Notes: generated from the sequence alone by a model not told the origin. 64,000 nt of DNA from Streptomyces sp. ISL-87 (GCF_018614095.1 NZ_JAGGOY010000012.1:1-64000); one strand, 5' to 3'; counted from the first letter of the stretch, positions 17,122-26,039 are shown. Program-made: numbers and translations.

Positions 17122-17136
17122 ACGAAACCGTTTCGT
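17122..17136. promoter_or_regulatory. TetR operator candidate O1
   Basis: ACGAAAC-C-GTTTCGT is a perfect 7-bp inverted repeat centred 41 nt upstream of the TetR start. Confidence 0.6.
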
Positions 17137-17163
17137 ACGGTTAAGACGATACCCCTCGCCTTA

Positions 17164-17188
17164 GCGAAACGAAACCGTTCCGTTTCGC
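17164..17188. promoter_or_regulatory. TetR operator candidate O2
   Basis: Outer arms GCGAAACG and CGTTTCGC flank an inner GAAACCGTTC that repeats the core of O1. The two operators lie 42 bp apart centre to centre (about four helical turns), between the divergent TetR and tricorn genes. Confidence 0.55.
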
Positions 17189-17254
17189 ATTCGGGAGTGG
17201 CATGGATCACCTGTACGAGTTGCCAGCCCCCCTCGGCGCGGAAAGCATTGGGGG

Positions 17255-20200
17255 GTGAGTCACGACGCCGCGTACCTCCGTTTCCCGCACCTGCACGGCG
17301 ATCTGCTGTGCTTCGCCACCGAGGACGATCTCTGGGTCGCCCCCCTCGTCCCCGAGGGCGAAACCCCCGGCCGGGCCTGGCGGATCACCGTCGACCGCAC
17401 CCGGGTCGGCCACCCGCGCTTCTCCCCCGACGGCAAGCACATCGCCTTCACGACCTGGCGCAGCCTCGACCCCGAGGTCCACCTCGCCCCCGTCGACGGC
17501 GGCCCCGCCCGCCGGCTGAGCTACTGGGGCTCCACCGACACCCGGGTCTGCGGCTGGACCCCGCCCGACAAGGACGGCCGCAGCGACATCCTGGCCGTGT
17601 CCTCGCACGGCCAGCCCTTCTCCTACTACTCCTGGGCGTACGACCTGCCCACCGACGGCAGCCCCGGCGGCCAGCTCCCCTGGGGGCCGGTGTCCGACAT
17701 CGCCGTCCACGACGAGCCCGGAGGCGAGCGGCGCACCCTGCTGCTCACCGGCAAGCCCCCGCACGAGCCCGCCGCCTGGAAGCGCTACCGGGGCGGCGCC
17801 ACCGGCCGGCTGTGGCTGCACGGCAAGCGGCTGCTGGAGGACATCGAGGGCCACCTCGACTCGCCCATGTTCGTGGACGGGAGGATCGCCTTCCTCTCCG
17901 ACCACGAGGGCATCGGCAACCTCTACTCCTGCCTGCCCGACGGGACCGACCTGCGCCGGCACACCGACCACGACGAGTTCTACGCCCGGCACGCCTCCAG
18001 CGACGGCTCCCGGGTCGTCTACCAGTGCGCCGGGGACATCTGGCTCGTGGACTCGCTGGCCCCGGACACCGCCCCGCGCAAACTCCAGGTCCGCCTCGGC
18101 GGCCCGCGCGCGGGACGGCGTACCTACCAGGTGCCGGCCGCCAGCCATGTCGACTCCCTCTCCGTGGACGCCACCGGGCGCGCCAGCGCGGTCGTCGTGC
18201 GCGGCAGCCTGTACTGGCTCACCCACCGCGACGGGCCCGCCCGGACCATCGCCGACACCCCGGGCGTACGGGTACGGCTGCCCGAGATGCTGGGCAGCGG
18301 CGGGAAGGTCGCGTACGTGACGGACGCCGAGGGGGAGGACGCGATCGAGATCGCCTACCTCCCGCGGGCCTCCGGCGACCAGGAGCCGCGCCGGCTGGCC
18401 TCCGGCGAGCTGGGCCGCGTACTGGAGCTGCTGTCCGATCCGGACGGAGAGCGGCTCGCCATCGCGTCCAACGACGGGCGGCTGCTGCTCATCGACGCGA
18501 CCGAGGAGTCCGACGGTCAGGTCACCGAGCTGATCCGCTCCATCAACGGGCCCGTCACCGACCTGGCCTTCTCCCCCGACGGATGCTGGCTGACCTGGTC
18601 GCACCCGGGCATCGGGCGCTCGCTGCGCCAGATCAAGATGGCCCGGATCTCCGGACCGGGCGCGCACACCATCGTGGACGTCACCAACGGCCGCTTCGAG
18701 GACGAGAGTCCGGTCTTCACCCGGGACGGCCGCTTCCTCGCCTTCCTGTCGTGGCGCGGTTTCGACCCGGTGTACGACGTGCACACCGGCGACCTGTCCT
18801 TCCCGCTGGGCTGCCGCCCGTACCTGGTGCCGCTGTCCTCGGCCACCCCGTCCCCCTTCGCGTTCACACCCGACGGCCGCCCGGCGGCGGGCGGACTCGA
18901 CCCGGTGGAGAGCGAGTCCGGCGAAGGCGACGGCACGGTGACCGTCGAGGTGGAGGGCCTGGAAAGCCGGGTCACGCCCTTCCCGGTGGCCGCCTCCAAG
19001 TACTCGGCCCTGCACCCGGTGAGCGGCGGCGGGCTGGTGTGGCTGCGCTGGCCGATCTCCGGCGCGCTCGGGGAGACCTTCGCCAACCCGGCCGACACCA
19101 CGGGCAAGCCGACGCTGGAACACTTCGACATCACCAAGGCCCGCAAGAGCGAACTGGCCTCCGGGCTGGACTGGTTCGCGCCCAGCGGCGACGGCACCCG
19201 GCTCGTGATCAACGACGACGGCGACCTGCGCGCCGTCCCGGCGACCGAGTCGGGCGACAGCGACTCCACCGTCTACCTGGACCTGCGGCGCATCCTGCAC
19301 GAGGTGGACCCGGCGGCCGAGTGGCGCCAGGCCTTCGAGGAGGCCGGGCGGCTGATCCGCGCGTACTTCTGGGAGCCGGACATGTGCGGCATCGACTGGG
19401 ACGGGGTGCTGCGACAGTACCGCTCCCTGGTCGAACGGGTCGCCTCCCCCGATGAGTTCGCCGACCTGATGCGCGAGGTGCTCGGCGAACTCGGCACGTC
19501 CCACGCGTACGTGTCCCCCGCGCGCAGGAACGAGGGCCCGCCGCACTACCAGCGGGCGATCGGGCTGCTCGGCGCCAACCTCGTACACAGGGACGAGGGG
19601 TGGATGGTCAAGCGGATCCTGCCCGGCGAGTCCTCGGACTCCAAGGCCCGCTCCCCGCTCGCCGGCACCGGCATCCGGGAGGGCGCCGTACTCACCCACG
19701 TGGACGGGCGCCCGGTGGACCCGGTGACCGGGCCCTACCCGCTGCTCTCGGCCGCCGGCGGCACCACGGTGGAGCTGACCTTCCAGCCCGCGGAGGGCGA
19801 GGGGCACGCCCGGCGGGTCGCGGTCGTGCCGCTGATCGACGAGCGGCCGCTGCGCTACCAGGACTGGGTGTCCAAGCGGCGCGCGGTGGTCCGGGAGGTC
19901 AGCGGCGGCCGGTGCGGCTACCTGCACATCCCCGACATGGGCGGCTCGGGCTGGGCGCAGTTCAACCGGGACCTGCGGATGGAGATGTCCCGGCCCGCGC
20001 TGATCGTGGATGTACGCGGCAACGCGGGCGGGCACATCAGCGAGCTGGTGGTGGAGAAGCTGACCCGCTCGATCCTCGGCTGGGACCTGACGCGCAACGC
20101 CCAGCCGGTCAGCTACGCCTCCAACGCGCCCCGCGGCCCCATCGTGGCGCTGGCCGACGAGGCGACCTCCTCCGACGGCGACATGATCACCGCGGCGTTC

Positions 20201-20536
20201 AAACTCCTTGGGCTCGGCCCGGTGGTCGGCCAGCGCACCTGGGGCGGGGTGGTCGGCATGACCGGCCGGCACACCCTGGGCGACGGGACCGTGATCACGG
20301 TGCCGATGAACGCCGCGTGGTTCCCGGAGTACGGGTGGTCGGTCGAGAACCACGGCGTCGAACCGGATCTGCCGATCCTGCGCACCCCGCTCGACTGGGC
20401 GGAGGGGCGGCACGCACAGCTGGACGACGCCGTGTACCTGGCGCTGGAGCTGCTGGAGCAGGACCCGGCCGCGGTGCCGCCCGGCTACACGGACGTACCC
20501 GACGGGCGCCGTCCGAAGCTGCCGCCCAGGACGTAG
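17255..20536 (+). CDS. Tricorn protease homologue
   Basis: Tricorn is a large self-assembling cytosolic serine protease that trims peptides released by the proteasome. The 1093-residue protein has two N-terminal beta-propellers (to about residue 650, with repeated SPDG blades), an acidic spacer, then C1, PDZ (about 780-860) and C2. Catalytic residues align with the archaeal enzyme: Ser749-His750 in GTSHAY, nucleophile Ser973-Asp974 in ATSSDGD, and Glu1031 in ENHGVEPD. The GTG start follows a G-rich stretch. It is divergent from the TetR gene, and operator binding might also affect this promoter. Confidence 0.95.
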   Translation: MSHDAAYLRFPHLHGDLLCFATEDDLWVAPLVPEGETPGRAWRITVDRTRVGHPRFSPDGKHIAFTTWRSLDPEVHLAPVDGGPARRLSYWGSTDTRVCGWTPPDKDGRSDILAVSSHGQPFSYYSWAYDLPTDGSPGGQLPWGPVSDIAVHDEPGGERRTLLLTGKPPHEPAAWKRYRGGATGRLWLHGKRLLEDIEGHLDSPMFVDGRIAFLSDHEGIGNLYSCLPDGTDLRRHTDHDEFYARHASSDGSRVVYQCAGDIWLVDSLAPDTAPRKLQVRLGGPRAGRRTYQVPAASHVDSLSVDATGRASAVVVRGSLYWLTHRDGPARTIADTPGVRVRLPEMLGSGGKVAYVTDAEGEDAIEIAYLPRASGDQEPRRLASGELGRVLELLSDPDGERLAIASNDGRLLLIDATEESDGQVTELIRSINGPVTDLAFSPDGCWLTWSHPGIGRSLRQIKMARISGPGAHTIVDVTNGRFEDESPVFTRDGRFLAFLSWRGFDPVYDVHTGDLSFPLGCRPYLVPLSSATPSPFAFTPDGRPAAGGLDPVESESGEGDGTVTVEVEGLESRVTPFPVAASKYSALHPVSGGGLVWLRWPISGALGETFANPADTTGKPTLEHFDITKARKSELASGLDWFAPSGDGTRLVINDDGDLRAVPATESGDSDSTVYLDLRRILHEVDPAAEWRQAFEEAGRLIRAYFWEPDMCGIDWDGVLRQYRSLVERVASPDEFADLMREVLGELGTSHAYVSPARRNEGPPHYQRAIGLLGANLVHRDEGWMVKRILPGESSDSKARSPLAGTGIREGAVLTHVDGRPVDPVTGPYPLLSAAGGTTVELTFQPAEGEGHARRVAVVPLIDERPLRYQDWVSKRRAVVREVSGGRCGYLHIPDMGGSGWAQFNRDLRMEMSRPALIVDVRGNAGGHISELVVEKLTRSILGWDLTRNAQPVSYASNAPRGPIVALADEATSSDGDMITAAFKLLGLGPVVGQRTWGGVVGMTGRHTLGDGTVITVPMNAAWFPEYGWSVENHGVEPDLPILRTPLDWAEGRHAQLDDAVYLALELLEQDPAAVPPGYTDVPDGRRPKLPPRT

Positions 20537-20548
20537 GCGGGCATGTTC

Positions 20549-20588
20549 GAGGGGCGCGACCCGCGGTGTTCCGCGGGTCGCGCCCCTC
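20549..20588. terminator. Perfect 18-bp terminator hairpin after the tricorn gene
   Basis: Arms GAGGGGCGCGACCCGCGG and its exact reverse complement flank a 4-nt loop 12 nt after the stop codon. It also serves the convergent CsbD-like gene. Short AGCCGA/AGCCGC hexamer runs follow to about 20640. Confidence 0.85.
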
Positions 20589-20639
20589 TAAGCCGCAGCC
20601 GTAGCCGAAGCCGAAGCCGCAGGCCGAAGCCGGCTGGGG

Positions 20640-20831
20640 CTAGGCGTCCCAGGCGTCGTCGGTCTCGTCGAACTGGGAGCGCGCCGGGTCCGGCTTCTCC
20701 TGACCCTGGGACTTCTTGTCCCTGAGCTGCTGGGCGCGTTCGGACGCCTCGTCCTTCGCGCCCTTCCGGGCCTGCTGCGCCTTGCCCTTGAGCTCGTTCG
20801 CCTTGTCCTGGAACTGGTCCTTGATGCCCAT
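20640..20831 (-). CDS. CsbD-like general stress protein
   Basis: A 63-residue hydrophilic, highly charged helical protein starting MGIKDQFQDKANELKGKAQQ, the CsbD/YjbJ pattern of repeated KxxELKGKA. The tail is acidic (DETDDAWDA). AGGAG sits 8 nt before the ATG. A GTG inside that ribosome site is therefore not the start. CsbD proteins are induced by general stress, but their biochemical role is unknown. Confidence 0.85.
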   Translation of the reverse strand: MGIKDQFQDKANELKGKAQQARKGAKDEASERAQQLRDKKSQGQEKPDPARSQFDETDDAWDA

Positions 20832-20907
20832 GCTGTTCACTCCTGAAGAGGTGTAGGGGACTGGGCCTCGACCAGACTTGCACGGGCGGACAAAGCTCGC
20901 ATTTCGA

Positions 20908-21792
20908 TCAGTTACTCTGCGTACGCTCCTGCTCGTCGGCGGCGCCTCCGGCCCCCACAAGCCCCTTGGAAACACTGGCGAGTCGCGGCTCGAAGCGCTT
21001 CATCTCCCGCTGCCCGACGGCCGAGATGATCCCGGGCAGGTAGCCCCGTACGCCCTGCATCCCGCGCAGCCACCACTGCGCGTACACGTGCGGCGAGCGC
21101 CGCTCGATGCCGGCCACGATCCGGTCGACGGCCGGTCCCAGCGGGTACGTACGGTTCGACGGCCACGGCAGCCGCTGGCGCAGCTCCCGCATCACCTCGT
21201 CCTGGTCGGCGCCGCGCACCATATCGGTGTCGGTCCAGGAGAGGTAGCCGACGCCCACCTTGACGCCCTTGTAGCCGACTTCGGCGCGCAGGCAGTGGGC
21301 GAACGCCTCGACGCCGGACTTGGAGGCGCAGTACGCGGTCATCATCGGCGCCGGTGTGATCGCGGCGAGCGAGGCGATCTGCAGGAAGTAGCCGCGGCTC
21401 TCCGTCAGGACGGGCAGGAAGGCCCGGGCGGTCACCGCCCCGCCGATCAGGTTGACCTCGATGACCCGGCGCCAGGCCTCGGGGTCGGAGTCGGCGAACG
21501 GCCCGCCGGCGGCCACGCCCGCGTTCGCGACGACGATGTCCACCTTGCCGAACCGCTGCTTGACCTCCTGCGCCACCCGGGCCATCGCCTCGTGGTCGGT
21601 GACGTCGGCGTACCAGTGGTCGCTGTCGGTGTGCAGCCGCCCGGAGACCTCCTTGAGCGCCTCCGGCTCCAGGCCCACCAGGGCGATCCTCGCCCCGCGC
21701 GCGGACAGCTTGCGGGCGAGCAGCTCGCCGACCCCGCGGGCGGCGCCGGTGACGACGGCGACCTGGCCTTCCAGACTCCTGCGAGCGCTCAC
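20908..21792 (-). CDS. Short-chain dehydrogenase/reductase
   Basis: A 294-residue NAD(P)-dependent SDR. Seen are the TGAARGVG nucleotide-binding loop near residue 15, NAGVAAGG, the catalytic Ser (QIASLAAI) and Tyr-x3-Lys (YCASKSG), and an extended C-terminus. The GTG start overlaps the hydrolase stop by 4 nt. It is the last gene of a coupled trio with a Baeyer-Villiger monooxygenase and an alpha/beta hydrolase. A role in oxidising the released alcohol, or in making the ketone substrate, is inferred. Confidence 0.92.
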   Translation of the reverse strand: MSARRSLEGQVAVVTGAARGVGELLARKLSARGARIALVGLEPEALKEVSGRLHTDSDHWYADVTDHEAMARVAQEVKQRFGKVDIVVANAGVAAGGPFADSDPEAWRRVIEVNLIGGAVTARAFLPVLTESRGYFLQIASLAAITPAPMMTAYCASKSGVEAFAHCLRAEVGYKGVKVGVGYLSWTDTDMVRGADQDEVMRELRQRLPWPSNRTYPLGPAVDRIVAGIERRSPHVYAQWWLRGMQGVRGYLPGIISAVGQREMKRFEPRLASVSKGLVGAGGAADEQERTQSN

Positions 21793-22727
21793 GGCGTCTT
21801 CTCCTTCTCGGTGGTGTCCTCGGTGGTGTTGAGATACAGCGCGGACAGCTCGCGCACGGCGTTCGTGACGGCCTCGGGGGCCTCGATCGGGGTCATGTGC
21901 CCCATTCCGGTGAGCTCGGTGAGCCCCACGCAGTTCGGCAGCGCGGCGGCCAGCCCACGGGCGTGCACGACCGGCGTCAGGCGGTCGTTCTTGCCGCCGA
22001 TGACGGCGGTGGGCGCGGTGAGAGCGGCCAGGTCCGCGTCCAGGTCCAGCCCCGCCAGTACCTCCGACCAGGCGTGCCGGACCCGGGTGGGGCAGGCGTG
22101 CACGATACGGGCGCACGCCTCGACCCTGTCGGGCGCGGAGCCGGGGCCCATGGTGGCGTACTTCAGCACCTGCTTGGCGACGGGCGTGACGGGCCCGAGC
22201 GGGGCGCGCGATCCGAGGACCGCGCCGGTGATACGGGTCCTCGCGCGCCCGGCGCGCAGCGGCACGACCAGGGCCTCCGCGACCAGCCGCGAGCTGCCGG
22301 TGCTGCACAGCAGCGCGGCCGCGGTGCGCTCGGCGAACTCCGGCCGCCCGGCGGCGGCCATGATCGTCATCCCGCCCATGGAGTGCCCGGCGACGATCGC
22401 CCGCTCGCCCGGCGCGAGGGTGGCCTCCAGTACGGCGACGAGGTCGTCCGCGAGGGCGGTGGTGCTGTAGGCGGAGGCGGCGGGACTGCGCCCGTGCCCG
22501 CGCTGGTCGTAGGCGATGACCCGGTGGTCGGTGGCCAGGGCCCGTATCTGCACGGCCCAGAAGGCGGTGGAACAGGTCCAGCCGTGCGCCAGCACCACGG
22601 CCGGCGCGCCCTCGTCCCCGTGCACCTCCACATGCAGCCGGGACCCGTCGGCGGACACGGCCACCAGCTCCCGGCGGGCGACGGGAAGCGCGTACGGCCC
22701 CGCGGTGACGTGCGTCAGCCGGCTCAT
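21789..22727 (-). CDS. Alpha/beta hydrolase (probable esterase)
   Basis: A 312-residue alpha/beta hydrolase with oxyanion segment AHGWTCST, nucleophile elbow GHSMGG (Ser), an Asp in GGKNDRLTP and the C-terminal GMGHMTP His. The ATG overlaps the monooxygenase stop (ATGA), and its own stop overlaps the SDR start (GTGA). Middle position in this operon suggests that it hydrolyses the ester or lactone made by the monooxygenase. Confidence 0.92.
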   Translation of the reverse strand: MSRLTHVTAGPYALPVARRELVAVSADGSRLHVEVHGDEGAPAVVLAHGWTCSTAFWAVQIRALATDHRVIAYDQRGHGRSPAASAYSTTALADDLVAVLEATLAPGERAIVAGHSMGGMTIMAAAGRPEFAERTAAALLCSTGSSRLVAEALVVPLRAGRARTRITGAVLGSRAPLGPVTPVAKQVLKYATMGPGSAPDRVEACARIVHACPTRVRHAWSEVLAGLDLDADLAALTAPTAVIGGKNDRLTPVVHARGLAAALPNCVGLTELTGMGHMTPIEAPEAVTNAVRELSALYLNTTEDTTEKEKTP

Positions 22728-24277
22728 GCCGCGCCCTTTTCCGCGGCGGCGGCCGCCGGGACCGGTTCGCGGTCCCGGATGCGCAGGACCTCGTACTCCG
22801 ACAGGTCGACCGTGCGCGTCTCCGTGCGGAACTCGCCGGTCGTGCCCGGCCAGACGGTCGTGTTGCGGCCGCCCGCGTCGAGGTACCAGCTGGTGCAGCC
22901 GCCGGTGTTCCACACCGTGCGCGTCATCCGGTCCTGGACCCGCCGGTTCCACGCTTTCACCGCCGACGGCCTGGCCGCCAGCGCGGTCCGGCCGCCCAGC
23001 ACGTTCAGCTGCCGCATGTAGTCCGCCATGTAGTTCAGCTGCGACTCGATCATCAGGATCATCGAGCTGTTCCCGAGCCCGGTGTTCGGCCCGATGATCG
23101 TCATCCAGTTGGGGAAGCCGGCCGCGGTCGCCCCGCGCAGCGACTGCATCCCGTCCTTCCACTGGTCGGCGAGGGTCTTGCCCTCGGCCCCCACCACCCG
23201 GTCGGCGATCGGCATGTCCGTGACATGGAAGCCGGTCCCGAAGATGATCGCGTCGACCTCGGTCTCGGTCCCGTCGGCGGCAACGAGGGTGTTGCCCCGG
23301 ATCTCCTTCAGCCCGGAGGCGACCAGATCCACATTCGGGCGGGCCAGCGCCGGGTAGTAGTCACTCGACAGCAGGATCCGCTTGCAGCCGATCCGGTACG
23401 AGGGCGTCAGCTTGGCCCGCAGCCCCGGTTCCTTGATCGAGCGCGCCATGTTCGCCTTGGCCAGCGACTCGACCAGCCCGAGCTGGTTCGGCCGCTTGGT
23501 GAAGGCGCTGACCTGAAGCTCCCGGATCCCCCACAGCAGTCCTCGGCGCGCCGCCCGGGTGAAGGGCAGCTGGCGGTGCAGCCAGCGCTCGACGGCGGAG
23601 ATGGCCCGGTCGCTGCGCGGCATCACCCACGGCGGGGTGCGCTGGAACAGCGTCAGCCGGTCCACGTCGGGCGCGATCGCGGGCACGATCTGGATGGCCG
23701 AGGCGCCGGTCCCGATCATCGCGACGCGCTTGCCGCGCAGGTCGTAGTCGTGGTCCCAGCGCGCGGAGTGGAAGACCTTGCCGGGGAACTCGGCGAGCCC
23801 CGGGATCTCCGGCATCCTCGGATCGGAGAGCGGCCCGGTGGCGGACACCACCACATCGGCGGTGAGCTCCCCCGCGGCGGTCTCGATCTCCCAGCGCAGC
23901 GCGTCGGCGTCCCAGCGCATCATCCGGACCTCGGAGTTCAGCCGGATATGCGGCCGCAGCCCGAAGGTGTCGGCGACGTGCTCCAGGTACGCCCGGATGT
24001 GCGGCTGCCCGGAGAAGGTCCGGGGCCAGTCCGGGTTGGGCGCGAACGAGAACGAGTACAGATGCGACGGCACGTCACACGCGCACCCGGGGTAATTGTT
24101 GTCGCGCCAGGTCCCGCCGACCGAATCGGCGCGCTCCAGTACGACGAAGTCCGTGATCCCCTCGCGCCTCAGCCGGACCGCGGCCCCGAGCCCGCCGAAT
24201 CCGGACCCGACCACCGCCACCCGTACGTGCTCGCGTTTGCCGCCCACACTGCTGCCGCCCACATTGCTGCCGCCCAT
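22724..24277 (-). CDS. Flavin-containing Baeyer-Villiger-type monooxygenase
   Basis: An FAD/NADPH monooxygenase that inserts oxygen beside a carbonyl. The 517-residue product shows GSGFGG for FAD, GGTWRDNNYPGCACD, the BVMO fingerprint F-x-G-x3-H-x3-W-D (FPGKVFHSARWD), a second GTGASA dinucleotide fold and ATG near the C-terminal third. The ATG at 24277 has GGAAGG 9 nt upstream. A GTG at 24361 would add a low-complexity extension without a ribosome site. The first 16 residues are Gly/Ser-rich (SNVGGSSVGG). It leads the coupled hydrolase/SDR operon and is divergent from a MerR gene. Confidence 0.92.
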   Translation of the reverse strand: MGGSNVGGSSVGGKREHVRVAVVGSGFGGLGAAVRLRREGITDFVVLERADSVGGTWRDNNYPGCACDVPSHLYSFSFAPNPDWPRTFSGQPHIRAYLEHVADTFGLRPHIRLNSEVRMMRWDADALRWEIETAAGELTADVVVSATGPLSDPRMPEIPGLAEFPGKVFHSARWDHDYDLRGKRVAMIGTGASAIQIVPAIAPDVDRLTLFQRTPPWVMPRSDRAISAVERWLHRQLPFTRAARRGLLWGIRELQVSAFTKRPNQLGLVESLAKANMARSIKEPGLRAKLTPSYRIGCKRILLSSDYYPALARPNVDLVASGLKEIRGNTLVAADGTETEVDAIIFGTGFHVTDMPIADRVVGAEGKTLADQWKDGMQSLRGATAAGFPNWMTIIGPNTGLGNSSMILMIESQLNYMADYMRQLNVLGGRTALAARPSAVKAWNRRVQDRMTRTVWNTGGCTSWYLDAGGRNTTVWPGTTGEFRTETRTVDLSEYEVLRIRDREPVPAAAAAEKGAA

Positions 24278-24385
24278 GCCCGCCGCCTTCCGCTTCCGCT
24301 CCGCAGTCCCAGCCACACCATCGCGCCACCATCGCGCCACACTGCCAGCAATCACTGGCACAATCGGGAGAGTAGAGCAGCTCCG

Positions 24386-24397
24386 TACCCATGGGTA
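24386..24397. promoter_or_regulatory. 12-bp palindrome between monooxygenase and MerR genes
   Basis: TACCCATGGGTA is a perfect palindrome in the divergent intergenic region, 48 nt before the MerR start. Confidence 0.4.
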
Positions 24398-24407
24398 GGG
24401 GTCGCGC

Positions 24408-24425
24408 CCGGAAAGTTACTTCCGG
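24408..24425. promoter_or_regulatory. MerR operator candidate
   Basis: CCGGAA-AGTTAC-TTCCGG is a perfect 6-bp inverted repeat. It lies at the -35 position relative to the MerR gene's predicted -10 (24433-24438), where MerR-type regulators bind. Confidence 0.5.
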
Positions 24426-24432
24426 TACGCCA

Positions 24433-24438
24433 TAGGCT
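24433..24438 (+). promoter_or_regulatory. -10 box of predicted leaderless merR-type promoter
   Basis: TAGGCT lies 6 nt before GTG 24445 and no ribosome site intervenes. Confidence 0.4.
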
Positions 24439-24444
24439 GCGCCT

Positions 24445-25143
24445 GTGGCGAAGGAAGAGACGGAAGCAGCGAAGGCAGCGAAGGCAGTGCGCGAATACCG
24501 TACGGAGGAGCTGGCCGAGGCGGCCGGCATCCCCGTCCGCACCCTGCGCTTCTACCGCGAGCGCAAACTCCTCCCCCCGCCGCGCCGCGAGGGCCGCATC
24601 GCCTGGTACGACGACCACCACCTGGCCCGGCTGCGCACCATCGCAGCCCTGCTGGAGCGCGGCCACACCCTGGGCGGCATCGCCGAGCTCACCGCCGCGT
24701 TCGAAAGCGGCCGCGACGTCAGCCAGCTCGGCGAGCTGCTCGGCATCGGCTGGTCCGAGGAGACACCCGTACGCCTGACGCCGGAGGCCCTCGCCGACTA
24801 CTTCGAGGGCGAGGTCACCCCGGAGAACCTGGCGGCCTCCCTCGACCTCGGCTACGTCGCCGCCGACGGTGACGAGATCGTGCACGTCAGCCGCCGTCTG
24901 CTGGACGTCTCCTCGGCCCTGGTCCGCGAGGGCGTCCCGCTGTCGGCCGTCCTGGAGACGGGCCGCCGGGTCCGCGAGCACGCGGACGCGCTGGCCACCC
25001 TGTTCACGGAGCTGATCGCGACGCACCTCTCCGAGGACGCCCTCCCGCGCCTGCGCCCCTTGGCGAAGAGCGTGGTCGAGGCGGAACTCTCGATGGCGAT
25101 GGACCGCTTGCGCACACGGGCGGATCAGGACCCCAGCTCGTAG
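24445..25143 (+). CDS. MerR family transcriptional regulator
   Basis: A 232-residue regulator. The winged helix-turn-helix is YRTEELAEAAGIPVRTLRFYRERKLLPPP at about residues 18-46, followed by the wing REGRIAWYDDHHLARL and a dimerisation helix. The C-terminal effector domain is large, helical and lacks the Cys pattern of metal sensors, so an organic ligand is likely. It is divergent from the BVMO-hydrolase-SDR operon and probably controls it. The last codons lie within the first unit of a 27-bp triple repeat. Confidence 0.9.
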   Translation: MAKEETEAAKAAKAVREYRTEELAEAAGIPVRTLRFYRERKLLPPPRREGRIAWYDDHHLARLRTIAALLERGHTLGGIAELTAAFESGRDVSQLGELLGIGWSEETPVRLTPEALADYFEGEVTPENLAASLDLGYVAADGDEIVHVSRRLLDVSSALVREGVPLSAVLETGRRVREHADALATLFTELIATHLSEDALPRLRPLAKSVVEAELSMAMDRLRTRADQDPSS

Positions 25144-25201
25144 ACCACGGATCAGGACCCCAGCTCGTAGACCACGGATCAGGACCCCAGCTCGTAGACC
25201 A
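25121..25201. repeat. Exact 27-bp unit repeated three times, shared by two convergent gene ends
   Basis: Three identical 27-bp copies abut at 25121-25147, 25148-25174 and 25175-25201. Read forward, the unit encodes the MerR C-terminal DQDPSS plus stop (used in copy 1). Read backward, it encodes the exonuclease III C-terminal VYELGS plus stop (used in copy 3). The middle copy is spare. Confidence 0.95.
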
Positions 25202-25982
25202 CGGTGACGGGAGCATGGTCGGACCACCGCTCGGGGTGCGTCTCGGCCCGCTCCACGAAGGCCTTCACGGCCCGGGCGGCCAGCCCGGGGGTCGCGATCT
25301 GGAGGTCGATGCGCCAGCCGGCGTCGTTGTCGAAGGCCCGCCCCCGGTAGGACCACCAGGAGTACGGCCCTTCCACATCCGGATGAAGAGCCCGCACCAC
25401 ATCCACGTACCCCGCGGTGCCGTAGACCTCCCCGAGCCATTCCCGCTCCTCGGGCAGGAACCCGGCGCTCTTCCGGTTGCTCTTCCAGTTCTTGAGGTCG
25501 GCTTCCCGGTGGCAGATGTTCCAGTCGCCGCACACCACGACCTCACGCCCGTCCGCGGCCGCCTTCGCCTTCAGTCCCTCCAAATAGGGAAGGAACTCGC
25601 CCATGAACCGGTACTTCTCGTCCTGCTTCGCGGTACCGGCCTCCCCGGAGGGCAGGTAAAGACTGGCGACAGTCACCCCAGGAAGATCTACTTCCAGGTA
25701 CCGCCCGCTCGCGTCGAATTCCGCACTCCCGAATCCGACCTGCACCCGCTCGGGCGCCCGGCGCGTGTACACCGCGACCCCGGCCCGCCCCTTGGCGGCG
25801 GCCGGCGCGAACACGGTGTGCCAGCCCTCGGGCACCCGGGCCTCGTCCGGGATCTGCCCTTCCTCGGCCCGTACCTCCTGCAGGCAGACCACATCGGCAT
25901 CCGACCCGGCAAGCCACGGCACGAAGCCCTTCTTGGCGGCAGCACGGATCCCATTCACATTCACGGACGTCACAGTGATCAA
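25179..25982 (-). CDS. xth: Exodeoxyribonuclease III
   Basis: An AP endonuclease and 3'-5' exonuclease of base-excision repair. The 267-residue product has SVNVNGIRAA, the metal ligand Glu in CLQEVRAEEGQ, YLPSGE, GDWNICHREADLKNW, and the C-terminal catalytic SDHAPV. The TTG at 25982 gives the usual N-terminus MITVTSVNVNG and has GGGGAG about 6 nt upstream. The frame opens further upstream without family similarity. It is convergent with the MerR gene through the 27-bp repeat and divergent from the GNAT gene. Confidence 0.93.
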   Translation of the reverse strand: MITVTSVNVNGIRAAAKKGFVPWLAGSDADVVCLQEVRAEEGQIPDEARVPEGWHTVFAPAAAKGRAGVAVYTRRAPERVQVGFGSAEFDASGRYLEVDLPGVTVASLYLPSGEAGTAKQDEKYRFMGEFLPYLEGLKAKAAADGREVVVCGDWNICHREADLKNWKSNRKSAGFLPEEREWLGEVYGTAGYVDVVRALHPDVEGPYSWWSYRGRAFDNDAGWRIDLQIATPGLAARAVKAFVERAETHPERWSDHAPVTVVYELGS

Positions 25983-26039
25983 AGCGGGCTCCCCATATCG
26001 CACAAAACGCGAGCAGCCTACCCGGCGTCCCCTCCCGCG

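Noticed and set aside
17207..20413. 1068-codon minus frame opposite tricorn
   Set aside because: The tricorn strand has all catalytic residues at correct spacing. The antisense frame has no recognisable domain.
25121..25201. CRISPR or att site reading of the 27-bp repeats
   Set aside because: Copies abut directly with no spacers, and each encodes gene termini, so tandem duplication explains them.
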